A DNA stretch of 24,665 nucleotides from Syntrophorhabdus sp. (GTDB lineage Bacteria; Desulfobacterota; BSN033; UBA1163): contig DYHU01000016.1 of assembly GCA_020724025.1 (NCBI GenBank), positions 1-24,665 on the forward strand. Direction: 5' to 3'. The notes beneath the pieces are model-generated. The model did not search any database. It had not been told where the DNA came from and saw nothing but the letters and a program-made list of their open reading frames with translations. The translations under genes and the position numbers were made by a program. This document shows, piece by piece, positions 15,097-23,746 of the stretch (position 1 is the first letter of the stretch; each line of letters starts with the position of its first letter).

Positions 15097-16329
15097 ATGC
15101 AGCTGACAAATTATGAAAAATCAATTTTAGCCGGAGACATTGGCGATGATGCTAAAAAGATCATGGAAGTAATGGTCAAAATCTATGAAATCAATGATGC
15201 CAAGGGTTTTATCGAGGTTAATGAAGTAATGCTCGCCAGTACCCAGAACATGTCAATCGGTGGTGAAATGGGAATGGAGTTCCTAACCCGTCTGGCAAAT
15301 TCCGGTATTCGCTTCAAGGTAAAAACCATTACTGATCCTGTTTCCATTGATCTTGAAGAGTGGCGGCGTTTGGGAATCCCAGAAGACTATGCTAAAAAAC
15401 AGCAACAGTCTGTGGACGCATTGATTAAACTCGGTGCCGTTCCTACCTGGACCTGTACCCCTTACCTGGTGGGATCGATCCCCCGCTATGGAGATCATCT
15501 TGCCTGGGTTGAAACTTCCTGTGTCATTTTTGCCAACTCCTATTTTGGAGCCAGAACGAATAGGGAGATGGACATTTCGGCATTGGCAGCGGCCATTACA
15601 GGTAGAACCCCCTATTATGGATTGCATTTGGAAGACAATCGAGAGGGTCAACTTCTGGTAAATCTCAAAACAGAGTTGACCAACACTTCGGATTTCGATG
15701 CTCTGGGAAACCATATCGGAAAGATCGCAGGTACGAAAATACCAGTGTTCAAGAACATGCAAAAGAATGTTTCAACCCAGGCGGTGATGCAATTGGGAGC
15801 AGCCCTTGCAACGAGTGGGGCTGTTGCGCTATTTCACATTTTTGAAGTGACTCCCGATATAATTTTCAACCCCTATAAATACGGAGAAAGGGGCATTACA
15901 GAGGAGATCACCATCACCGGTGACGATATGAAAGTTGCCTACGAGGAATTGAATACTACCTCCAATACGAATGTCGATTTCGTTTCCATTGGATGTCCCC
16001 ATTACACCTTTGATAAAATCAAAGAGATTGCTTCTTTCTTAGAAGGAAAAAAGGTAAAAGAAGGAGTGGAAGTGTGGATTTGTACTTCCAAAACGGTTCG
16101 GGATCTGGCTTTGCGCAGCGGTGATGTGCAGGCAATCGAGAAATCTGGAGCAAAGATGGTGGTGGATACCTGTATGGTATTGGCTCCAGTGAAGCAGATG
16201 GGGTTTCATATTATGGCAACCGATTCGGCAAAGGCTCAATTTTATGTCTCCGGTTTTGGAATAGGGGTGAGGTTCGGAAATACGCAAAAATGTTTGGAGG
16301 CCGCTCTGACAGGTAAATGGGAAGAATAA
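15097..16329 (+). CDS. aconitase X catalytic (large) subunit
   Basis: 410-residue large subunit of aconitase X (DUF521), a hydro-lyase branch of the aconitase superfamily. Characterised members dehydrate cis-3-hydroxy-L-proline in bacteria and phosphomevalonate in archaea. Landmarks are MQLTNYEKSILAGDIGDDAKKIMEVMV at the N-terminus, TCTPYLVGSIPRYGDHLAWVETS, the NSYFGARTNREMDISALAAAITGRTPYYGLH block, C300 in SIGCPHYTF and C359 in VDTCMVL (likely cluster ligands). The ATG at 15097 matches the usual family start; an in-frame ATG 48 bases upstream would overlap the previous gene. The small swivel subunit follows immediately. The substrate cannot be predicted; a transporter operon follows, which may bring it in. 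Confidence 0.92.
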   Translation: MQLTNYEKSILAGDIGDDAKKIMEVMVKIYEINDAKGFIEVNEVMLASTQNMSIGGEMGMEFLTRLANSGIRFKVKTITDPVSIDLEEWRRLGIPEDYAKKQQQSVDALIKLGAVPTWTCTPYLVGSIPRYGDHLAWVETSCVIFANSYFGARTNREMDISALAAAITGRTPYYGLHLEDNREGQLLVNLKTELTNTSDFDALGNHIGKIAGTKIPVFKNMQKNVSTQAVMQLGAALATSGAVALFHIFEVTPDIIFNPYKYGERGITEEITITGDDMKVAYEELNTTSNTNVDFVSIGCPHYTFDKIKEIASFLEGKKVKEGVEVWICTSKTVRDLALRSGDVQAIEKSGAKMVVDTCMVLAPVKQMGFHIMATDSAKAQFYVSGFGIGVRFGNTQKCLEAALTGKWEE

Positions 16330-16330
16330 T

Positions 16331-16756
16331 ATGTCGGTATTTTACCAGGGAAGAAGTATATGCAATGGCTTGGCTGAAGGTGAGGCTCTGGTGACGAAAC
16401 AAGGAATTTCCTTTCTAGGGGGAGTTGATCCAGACACAGGTGTCATTACAGAAGTGAAACACGAACTCTATGGGGTGAAACTGACAGGGAAGATATTGGT
16501 TCTTCCAGCACTTAAGGGATCAGCGGGTGCCATGTGGATCATTATTCGCCTGGCAGCAAGAAATATGGGCCCCAAGGCCATCATAGTCTCGAAAGCAGAT
16601 ACTATTTTAATCGGAGCGGTGATCATGGGAGGAATTCCAACTGTTGATTCGCTATCTGTGGACCCTTTTCAAGTGTTCAAGAGTGGCGATTTGTTGAAAG
16701 TCGATGGAACAAAGGGGACGGTTGAGTTGATTAAATCTGGTCGTGGGAACCCATAG
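16331..16756 (+). CDS. aconitase X swivelling (small) subunit
   Basis: 141-residue small subunit of aconitase X (DUF126), the swivel domain that closes over the active site of the large subunit. Visible landmarks are CNGLAEGEALVTKQGISFLGGVDPDTG, the KGSAGAMW loop expected to contact substrate, and SKADTILIGAVIMGGIP. It begins one base after the large-subunit stop, so the two are translationally coupled and act as a heterodimer. The usual GRGSxSG-like loop reads LKGSAGAMW here. Confidence 0.9.
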   Translation: MSVFYQGRSICNGLAEGEALVTKQGISFLGGVDPDTGVITEVKHELYGVKLTGKILVLPALKGSAGAMWIIIRLAARNMGPKAIIVSKADTILIGAVIMGGIPTVDSLSVDPFQVFKSGDLLKVDGTKGTVELIKSGRGNP

Positions 16757-16855
16757 AGAAGATAGAAATGTCTGAAAACGAGAAAAAATTATTAAAAGGC
16801 TCTATTTCTATGATTCACCTTGAAAGGAGGTGACATCAAATCACAGGGTTGAGAA

Positions 16856-16906
16856 TTGATATTTGAGAATGATGAATTATTAATTAGAGGTCTGTTAGAG
16901 GTCTGT
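16856..16906 (+). promoter_or_regulatory. candidate promoter and tandem 11-bp repeat upstream of the transporter genes
   Basis: TTGATA at 16856-16861 and TATTAA at 16878-16883, 16 bases apart, resemble sigma-70 boxes. TAGAGGTCTGT then occurs twice head-to-tail at 16885-16895 and 16896-16906. An 11-base unit is one helical turn, so a repressor or activator could bind the same face near the start site. The region is AT-rich and the promoter call is weak. Confidence 0.3.
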
Positions 16907-16971
16907 AAAAACTTAACCCCTTCAACGGAATGACGTTTGAGGAGAAATATAAGGAAAGGAGGATGGTGATA

Positions 16972-18012
16972 ATGAAGAACAAAATAATTTTGCTTTCACT
17001 GGTAATTGGATTGATGATAACTTTAACTGTTGTTGGTTGGTCAGTCTCAACGGCTCAAGTTCCTAAGATAGATCCCAAATGGCAAAGATTGTATTATGGA
17101 GGTTGTGGACTTGGAGGAGCTGCTTATATGGTGGCCCAGGGCGCAGCCGCAGTATTAAGGGACAAACTTCGTCTGGATGTGATCGTTGAGGCAACCGGGT
17201 GTGGAGTTGACAATGTTAAATTAGTGGACCGAATGGAAGTCCATGCAGGATGCAGTGGGTTAACAGAACCATACAGGGCATATCGGGGGATGCCTCCTTA
17301 TGATAGAAAATATGCGAATCTTCGAGGGTGGTATCCATACTATGTCGTGGGTTTACATATCGTGGTATTAAAAGATAGTGCGATCAAGACACTTGAGGAT
17401 CTGAGAGGGAAAAGAGTTAGTGTTCATACGAAAGGGAGTGGCAGTGAAGAGATCGTTCGTGACGCTTTTATCGGATTGGGACTTCCATATGAGGATTTTA
17501 AACCCCAATTTTTAACTTATGAAGCCGCAGAGGAGGCATTAAAGGCTCAAACAATTGATGCGGCAATATGGACAACCGGCATCCCGGTTCCCAAAATGTA
17601 TGAGTTAGGTGCTACCAAGGAGTATAGAATTATAGAGGTTCCGGAGAAATTAATAAAGGAGAAGGTGATGCCACGGCTCCCAGTCTTTAATGCTGTTCAC
17701 CTCGAGACTGAAAAGATATACGGCGGTGGCAAAGGTTATGTAGGTCCTCCTAAAGTGTGGATTGTAGGGACTTATACCATTGCGGAGGTCCATAAAGATC
17801 TCCCGGATGACTTAGTTTATCACATGACAAAAGTCATATGGGAGAATCGAAAAATTCTTACCAGGTGGCACCCAACACCGGCAGAGATGAATTACGAGAT
17901 GGTTAAGGTGATGGAGGACTCCCTTCCGACACATCCAGGTGCGAAGAAGTTCTATGAAGAATCAGGAGTCTGGACTGAAAACCCATTGCCTATTGTCAAA
18001 CCTTTAAAATAA
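16972..18012 (+). CDS. TAXI-family TRAP transporter substrate-binding protein
   Basis: 346-residue periplasmic binding protein of the TAXI family, the receptor of a TRAP transporter for a carboxylate or amino-acid-like ligand. The signal peptide is MKNKIILLSLVIGLMITL with cleavage probably after VSTA. The mature start GGCGLGGAAYMVAQGAAAVLRD and DLRGKRVSVHTKGSGSEEIVRDA match the family. Later come AAIWTTGIPVPKMYELG and NAVHLETEKIYGGG. The ATG at 16972 follows AAAGGAGG nine bases upstream; ATGs at 16963 and 16930 are less well spaced. The permease gene follows after a strong hairpin. The ligand cannot be read from sequence; the neighbouring enzymes suggest a di- or tricarboxylate. Confidence 0.92.
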   Translation: MKNKIILLSLVIGLMITLTVVGWSVSTAQVPKIDPKWQRLYYGGCGLGGAAYMVAQGAAAVLRDKLRLDVIVEATGCGVDNVKLVDRMEVHAGCSGLTEPYRAYRGMPPYDRKYANLRGWYPYYVVGLHIVVLKDSAIKTLEDLRGKRVSVHTKGSGSEEIVRDAFIGLGLPYEDFKPQFLTYEAAEEALKAQTIDAAIWTTGIPVPKMYELGATKEYRIIEVPEKLIKEKVMPRLPVFNAVHLETEKIYGGGKGYVGPPKVWIVGTYTIAEVHKDLPDDLVYHMTKVIWENRKILTRWHPTPAEMNYEMVKVMEDSLPTHPGAKKFYEESGVWTENPLPIVKPLK

Positions 18013-18022
18013 GTGCCAAATA

Positions 18023-18060
18023 GGGGCAAAAGAGATCGACTTCGGAAGCTCTTTTGCCCC
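18023..18060 (+). other. perfect 12-bp hairpin between binding-protein and permease genes
   Basis: GGGGCAAAAGAG at 18023-18034 pairs perfectly with CTCTTTTGCCCC at 18049-18060 around a 14-base loop. No T run follows. In transporter operons such stems often protect the 3' end of the binding-protein message or reduce read-through, so that more binding protein than permease is made. Confidence 0.75.
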
Positions 18061-18083
18061 ACGACGCACATCGAGGTGTTTAA

Positions 18084-19988
18084 ATGAGAATAAGTGAGTT
18101 CATTTCCTTGGAAGGTAATCCTCGTCGAGAGCTTAAAGGGAAATGGGGGATTTTTATTAGGAGCTTTTCCATAATCGGAACCTTGGTATCAATATACTTA
18201 ATAGCAACCGGTATGGTGACTGCTTACCAGTGGTATGCCATCTTCCTCTTTTTCACAATTTTATGCCTCATAAAGTGGAGCCCTTTTAAAACCCTTACAA
18301 GCAGCCGATTATCATTAATCATAGACGTAATATTTATCGTTGTGGGGGCCAGTGCTTGTATTTTTGCTATAGTGGATTATAATCGCTTGATTTATCGAAG
18401 TGTAGAGCCGATTAAATTGGATATCATATTTGGAATTCTTTTAATCATTTCTCTCCTTGAGCTGGGCAGGCGAGTAAATGGAATCGTCCTTTCCTCAGTT
18501 GCGATATTTTCCTTATTTTATGCATTTGGAGGGCCCCTCTTCCCCGGAACTTTCTGGCATCGGGGTTACTCATTGGAGAGGGTCATAGGCTTTCAATATT
18601 TGACGCTTGAGGGTATCTTCGGGATTCCTACTTCTATTTGCGCAACCATAATAATTATCTTTATGCTTTTCGGAGCTTTTATCAAATGGACACAAGGAAT
18701 TGACTTTATTACTGATATCGCATTGGGATTGGCAGGAAGAGCAATCGGAGGTCCAGCCAAAATTTCGGTAATCTCATCAAGTTTATTTGGTATGGTGTCA
18801 GGGAGCGCAGTAGCAAATGTGACTGTGGACGGCTGGATTAATATCCCTTTAATGAAAAAACAGGGATTTGAGCCCCATGTGGCAGCTGCTATTGAGGCGG
18901 CCACATCCAGCGGTGGACAGATCATGCCACCTATTATGGGGGCTGGTGTATTTATCATGGCCTCAATAATAGGCGTCCCATACTCCACCATCATGCTTGC
19001 AGCTGTCATTCCAGCTTTAATTTATTACTTTACGATCTATTGGTCTGTCCATTTCTACGCTATTTCAAGGGGCATCAAGCCAATACCCAAAGAGATACCC
19101 TTACCAAGCATAAAGGAAGCTTGTAAGTGGGGTTGGGTATTTTTACTACCTATTGGATTATTAATCTATTTAATATTGAATTTTTATCCCATCGGGAAAT
19201 CGACTATTTTCTCAATTTTGTTGATGATTATTACAACTTCGATTTTATCCCGGACACGCCTCAATATAAAACGAATATTAAATGCACTCGATGAGGCCTT
19301 CACGGATATGGTATCCATAACAGCAGCATGCGTTTGTGCTGGTATTATAATAGGTGTAATAGCCCTCACCGGTATAGGGACAAAACTTGGCTCAATGATA
19401 TTGAGCCTGGCGGGAGGGAATTTTTTCCTTACACTCTTCTTATGCATGATCATCACTATTTTTTTGGGTTTGGGGTTACCGACGACTGCTTGCTATTTAG
19501 TCACCGCAAGTGTAACTGCTCCTGTTCTGATAGAAGTTGGTTTAACTCCTATAGCGGCACACCTTTTCGTTTTCATTTTCTCCGTTTTTTCTGGTTTAAC
19601 ACCTCCTGAGGCATTACCAGCATATGCTGCCGCAGGTATAGCTGGTTCTGAGGGGCAAAAAACAGCAGTAACTTCGATGCTGATAGGATTTGCTGCATAT
19701 ATTACCCCATTTCTCTTCGCTTATGATAATTGTTTCTTAGCATTCGGTTCGGGTGGGTTCAAACTCGGAGACTTAATAACTATTGGTACAACTTTCTTAG
19801 GATTTTTTATTATTCCAATGGGGATAATGGGAGCTATAAAAGGCAAAGCTTCCATTATTGAACGCCTATTACTGGTCTTAAGCGGATTTCTTTTGGTAAA
19901 CTTAAATTATTTATCATCTTTAATAGGTTTTGTAATTGCAGCACCCATCATATTCATGAACATAAGGCGTAACAGGAATATTAGGTAG
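18084..19988 (+). CDS. TRAP transporter permease, fused DctQ-DctM (TAXI type)
   Basis: 634-residue membrane protein containing the small and large TRAP subunits as one chain, with many hydrophobic segments. An N-terminal four-helix part (about residues 20-180) precedes the large M domain. Conserved M-domain motifs are ATSSGGQIMPPIMGAGVFIMA and GLGLPTTACYLVTAS, followed by IAAHLFVFIFSVFSGLTPPEALPAYAAAGIAG. These assign it to TAXI-TRAP transporters that use an ion gradient. The ATG at 18084 follows GAGGTGTTTAA. It must work with the TAXI receptor encoded 71 bases upstream. Confidence 0.93.
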   Translation: MRISEFISLEGNPRRELKGKWGIFIRSFSIIGTLVSIYLIATGMVTAYQWYAIFLFFTILCLIKWSPFKTLTSSRLSLIIDVIFIVVGASACIFAIVDYNRLIYRSVEPIKLDIIFGILLIISLLELGRRVNGIVLSSVAIFSLFYAFGGPLFPGTFWHRGYSLERVIGFQYLTLEGIFGIPTSICATIIIIFMLFGAFIKWTQGIDFITDIALGLAGRAIGGPAKISVISSSLFGMVSGSAVANVTVDGWINIPLMKKQGFEPHVAAAIEAATSSGGQIMPPIMGAGVFIMASIIGVPYSTIMLAAVIPALIYYFTIYWSVHFYAISRGIKPIPKEIPLPSIKEACKWGWVFLLPIGLLIYLILNFYPIGKSTIFSILLMIITTSILSRTRLNIKRILNALDEAFTDMVSITAACVCAGIIIGVIALTGIGTKLGSMILSLAGGNFFLTLFLCMIITIFLGLGLPTTACYLVTASVTAPVLIEVGLTPIAAHLFVFIFSVFSGLTPPEALPAYAAAGIAGSEGQKTAVTSMLIGFAAYITPFLFAYDNCFLAFGSGGFKLGDLITIGTTFLGFFIIPMGIMGAIKGKASIIERLLLVLSGFLLVNLNYLSSLIGFVIAAPIIFMNIRRNRNIR

Positions 19989-20018
19989 AATCAATAATTA
20001 ATTTGGTCAGGCGAATAT

Positions 20019-20402
20019 ATGAATTGGCCAAGTTTTGTGCAGAATCGGTATTTATTAAAGATTTCTGCAGTTATTTTAATTCTATTTTTTTTATTTTTTG
20101 GATGTAGTTCAAGAGATGCTGAAAATAGGGATAGAGCGATTGCTTTAGTTCAAAATTATCAAATCGGTGGCAAAAGCGTTAATGATCGATTGTCTTATGC
20201 ATTACTACATTCAACTAATGAAAAAATTAACACCATAGAATGGAATGCTTCACGAACCAATAAAAATATTTATGAAGTGACATGCACTGCAAAGGTGGGT
20301 AATAGAGAGATATTTTTCAAATGGTTAGCGAATCTTTCTTCTAAAAGAATAACCCCATTGAATATGACCACCCAGGATGTGATGGGAGGAGGTTTTTACT
20401 AA
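20019..20402 (+). CDS. small membrane-anchored or lipoprotein-like protein
   Basis: 127-residue protein I do not recognise as a named family. An N-terminal hydrophobic segment (residues 12-27) is followed by C29 in FFGCSS, resembling a lipoprotein cleavage site, though Phe at -3 deviates from the usual Leu/Val. The rest is a compact polar domain with strands such as KNIYEVTCTAKVGNREIFFKW. The start follows AGGCG 30 bases after the permease, so it is probably co-transcribed with the transporter. A role as accessory lipoprotein is possible but unsupported. The alternative is a signal-anchored protein. Confidence 0.65.
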   Translation: MNWPSFVQNRYLLKISAVILILFFLFFGCSSRDAENRDRAIALVQNYQIGGKSVNDRLSYALLHSTNEKINTIEWNASRTNKNIYEVTCTAKVGNREIFFKWLANLSSKRITPLNMTTQDVMGGGFY

Positions 20403-20528
20403 AGTAAAGAACCCAAAAGTGTGAAGAGACCCTATCTTTGAATCCAAAGCTTAAAAAGAAGTCCTTCCAGGGCATTCCTAAAGACCTGCTATATAAAAAA
20501 TTGCCCCACGAAAAAAAGGGTATCTATT

Positions 20529-21788
20529 GTGTCTAAATCTTTCTTTAAATGGATCGTCGTTGGTATCTCCTTCATTAACATTGCAATTGCCTATGGTTTA
20601 AACTTTTCTTTTTCCATCTTTTTCGTTGCAATCCTTGAAGAATTCAAGTGGAATAGGGCTACCACTGCCGGTGTCTTCTCTTTATCGGCTCTTTTGCTTG
20701 GAATAAGCTCTTGGTTTGCAGGAGGGTTGGTAGATCGTTTCGGTTCTCGAAAGATATTGATCGGAGGGGCCATAATTCTTTCTTTTTCAACTATCGCCAG
20801 TGGATGGATTCAAGAGGTCTGGCACTTCTACATTCTTTTTGGAGTTTTAAGTGCTATTGGTACATGTGGCCTAGGGTGGGTTCCGAACTCGGTCCTCCTT
20901 TCGAATTGGTTCATTGAAAATCGTGGGACAATGGTGGGGATTGCCTTTTCAGGGATGGGGATTGGGATTCTGATTATCGGTCCTGGCGCACAATACTTCA
21001 TATCCCAGTTTGGATGGCGAACTGCTTATATGCTTTTAGGATTAATAGTTTTGGTACTTTTATTGCCCTTGAACTGTATTTTGCGAGATTGGTCGAACGA
21101 AAAAGATAGTCATTCAAAAAATTATCGCCTGGTTTCAAGCGCAAAAAATTCTGATCAAATTAGCCCATTACAGAAGAAGGGGAGTAAGGGAGAGGATTGG
21201 ACCCTGGGACGTTCGATGAAGACCTTGCCATTCTGGTCTCTCTTCTTTTCCTTCTTTCTCATTCCTTTAGGGATTTTTCCTGTGGTGATCCACCAAGTCG
21301 CTTATGTCATCGATCAGGGCTACAGCAGAATCCTGGCAGCTTTTATATTTGGATTAATGGGGTTACTGAGTTGCATAGGAAGACTGATTTTTGGAATGCT
21401 ATCAGATCTTATCGGAAGGGAGAAGGCAGTTACATGGAGCTTTCTCTGCTCCATATTGGGAATTCTTATCCTCCTTTTTTTATCTTATTTTAAATCGGTG
21501 TTCTTGCTTTACCTTTATGCAATCCTCTTTGGTATTGGCTTTGGAGCCCGTGGTCCAATCATTACAGCGATGATGGCTGACCTGTATCAGGGCAAACATT
21601 TTGGGAGCATCTATGGTTTTATAAATATCGGTAATGGCATTGGGGGAGCATTGGGTCCTTGGCTTGGAGGATATCTCTACGACACCACTGGAAGCTACAT
21701 AGTTGCATTCATGCTATGTATTCCTGTTCTCGTACTTGCCTGTATTTTTTTCTGGATAGCTGGCCAATCTCATGGGAGGAGAGCATGA
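20529..21788 (+). CDS. MFS carrier, oxalate/formate antiporter (monocarboxylate) type
   Basis: 419-residue major-facilitator protein with twelve likely helices. GGLVDRFGSRKILIGG is the cytoplasmic loop 2-3 motif, and GMLSDLIGREKAV its counterpart in the C-terminal half. The central loop is hydrophilic and leads into RSMKTLPFWSLFFSFF, the pattern of the oxalate/formate antiporter and monocarboxylate carrier group. Start is probably the GTG at 20529 after AAGGG. A TTG one base upstream would be out of frame with this reading. It could export a product acid or import substrate. The next gene overlaps its stop by four bases, which ties it to an enoate-reductase-like enzyme rather than to the TRAP genes. 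Confidence 0.87.
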   Translation: MSKSFFKWIVVGISFINIAIAYGLNFSFSIFFVAILEEFKWNRATTAGVFSLSALLLGISSWFAGGLVDRFGSRKILIGGAIILSFSTIASGWIQEVWHFYILFGVLSAIGTCGLGWVPNSVLLSNWFIENRGTMVGIAFSGMGIGILIIGPGAQYFISQFGWRTAYMLLGLIVLVLLLPLNCILRDWSNEKDSHSKNYRLVSSAKNSDQISPLQKKGSKGEDWTLGRSMKTLPFWSLFFSFFLIPLGIFPVVIHQVAYVIDQGYSRILAAFIFGLMGLLSCIGRLIFGMLSDLIGREKAVTWSFLCSILGILILLFLSYFKSVFLLYLYAILFGIGFGARGPIITAMMADLYQGKHFGSIYGFINIGNGIGGALGPWLGGYLYDTTGSYIVAFMLCIPVLVLACIFFWIAGQSHGRRA

Positions 21789-23740
21789 AACTATTCGAAC
21801 CTTATCAAATCGGAAGTCTCAAATTGAGAAACCGGCTGGTGATGGCTCCCATGTCTTGTAATTTAGCCAAAGAGGGATATGTAACAGAACGAATGGCTCG
21901 ATTTTTTGAAGAGAGAGCAAAAGGAGGTGTCGGGCTCATTACGATCGGAGATGGAATCGTCGATTCTCCAGTGGGTAATAATGTCAAAGAGAGCACAGCG
22001 ATTGATGACGATAAGTATATTCCTTATCTTAGAAAGCTTACCCGTGCGGTTAAGTCTAATGGTTCAAAGACCTGCCTTCAACTCTCTCATGCAGGGAGGA
22101 GGGCTGGTCGTGTCTCAAAAGGGGGTTATTTAGATATCACAAAGGGCAGAATCCCTGTAGCGCCTTCATCAATCCCTCATCCTGTTGTAGGTCAAGTGGT
22201 TCCCAAAGAACTTACTCAGGAGGAGATTGAAGAGATTGTAGAGAAATTCGGAGAAGCTTCGCGCAGGGCCATTGAGGCAGGGTTTGATGCCATTGGACTC
22301 CATTGTGCTCATATGTACCTTTGTGGCCAATTTCTTTCGCCCTGGGCGAACTTAAGGATGGATGAATACGGACGAGATTTTGAAGGAAGGCTAAAGTTTG
22401 TTTTAGAGGTGATCGATCGAATACGAAAAAAGATTGGTCAGGATTATCCCATCATTGCAAGGATAAATGGACAGGAGCCCGAGGGAGGAAATTCACTGAG
22501 TGATATACAAAGGATTGCCAAAAGATTTGAGGAGATGGGAGTTGATGCCATTCATGTCTCCGTAGGTTTCGGTGCTCCGATAAAAACACCAGGTTTCTTA
22601 CCGTCTGTTACACCGATGAGGGCACCAGATGGATGTATCGTCCCTCTTGCTGAGAACATCAAAAAAGCCGTCTCAATAACCGTGATCGCTGTTAACAAGA
22701 TTGGAGATATTGACTTCGCAGAGAAAATCCTTGAAGAGGGCAGGGCCGATTTAATCGCAATGGGGAGGCCCCTTATAGCTGATCCATATCTCCCTTTAAA
22801 AGGGATGGAAGGACGAAAGGGGGAGATCGTTCCCTGCATCTTCTGCTGTCAAGGTTGCATTCAGAATGTTCTTGACCGAGATGAACCGATCACCTGTACC
22901 GTTAATCCGTTAGCTGCAAGGGAAGGAGAGATTCGTATCAACCCAACTCAACAGCGAAAGAAAATTATGGTGGTTGGAGGAGGGCCAGGAGGTCTGACGG
23001 CGGCTAAGATCCTAGCTGAGAGAGGACATAAAGTGATCATTTATGAGAAAGAATCGGAGTTAGGTGGACAGTTGAAAGTGGCATCGATTCCACCTGGGAA
23101 GAAGGATATTCTCAAATTAAAGCATTATCTCATTGAGAAGATTAAAGGTTTAGGAATTGAGAGCCACAGCGGGGAAGAGGTTGACGCCGATTTGGTTGAG
23201 AAATTAAAACCGGATGTATTAGTAATTGCTGTAGGAGGAAAACCGATCATCCCTTCAATTATAGGAATTGAGATGGATCATGTTGTCTTGGCAAAGGATG
23301 TCCTTCTCGAAAAGGCCAAGGTTGGTAATTCGGTCGTAATAATTGGAGGTGGGCAGGTTGGCCTTGAGGTGGCAGAGCATTTGGCCGAAAGAGGAAAAAG
23401 AATCACAGTCATAGAAATCTTGGATGAATTGGCCCGGGGGATGCCCAGCATTGCCAAATTACCGCTTCTTTGTCGACTGGAGGAGTTGGGTGTGACAATC
23501 TGGACGAAGGCTAAAGTCAAGGAAATCCAGAAGAGAGAAGTGATCGTCCAATATAAAGGGTCGGAAAGGAGAGTAAAGGCAGATACAGTGATCATCGCTG
23601 CAGGATCGGAACCTAATACTGAATTTTTCGAAAAAATTAGAGGTAAAGTTTCTGAAGCCTATCTTATTGGGGATTCCTTCAACCCAAAAAGGATATTAGA
23701 AGCCATAGCAGAGGGATTTGAAGTTGGACTGAAGATATAG
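21785..23740 (+). CDS. old yellow enzyme/2,4-dienoyl-CoA reductase-type flavoenzyme
   Basis: 651-residue enzyme of the FadH / 2-enoate reductase type: an FMN TIM barrel, a [4Fe-4S] site and an FAD/NAD(P)H reductase part. The start MKLFEPYQIGSLKLRNRLVM is typical of the barrel, as are QLSHAGR and HCAHMYLCGQFLSPWANLRMDEYG. Cluster ligands are C351, C354, C358 and C371. Rossmann motifs MVVGGGPGGLTAA (about 398-410) and VVIIGGGQVGLEVAE bind FAD and NAD(P)H. It reduces a C=C bond next to a carbonyl or carboxylate; whether the substrate is a free enoate or a CoA ester is open. ATG at 21785 overlaps the MFS stop (ATGA) and follows GGGAGGAG. This is a second C=C reductase in the window besides the FrdA-like enzyme. 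Confidence 0.9.
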   Translation: MKLFEPYQIGSLKLRNRLVMAPMSCNLAKEGYVTERMARFFEERAKGGVGLITIGDGIVDSPVGNNVKESTAIDDDKYIPYLRKLTRAVKSNGSKTCLQLSHAGRRAGRVSKGGYLDITKGRIPVAPSSIPHPVVGQVVPKELTQEEIEEIVEKFGEASRRAIEAGFDAIGLHCAHMYLCGQFLSPWANLRMDEYGRDFEGRLKFVLEVIDRIRKKIGQDYPIIARINGQEPEGGNSLSDIQRIAKRFEEMGVDAIHVSVGFGAPIKTPGFLPSVTPMRAPDGCIVPLAENIKKAVSITVIAVNKIGDIDFAEKILEEGRADLIAMGRPLIADPYLPLKGMEGRKGEIVPCIFCCQGCIQNVLDRDEPITCTVNPLAAREGEIRINPTQQRKKIMVVGGGPGGLTAAKILAERGHKVIIYEKESELGGQLKVASIPPGKKDILKLKHYLIEKIKGLGIESHSGEEVDADLVEKLKPDVLVIAVGGKPIIPSIIGIEMDHVVLAKDVLLEKAKVGNSVVIIGGGQVGLEVAEHLAERGKRITVIEILDELARGMPSIAKLPLLCRLEELGVTIWTKAKVKEIQKREVIVQYKGSERRVKADTVIIAAGSEPNTEFFEKIRGKVSEAYLIGDSFNPKRILEAIAEGFEVGLKI

Positions 23741-23746
23741 GTTGTT

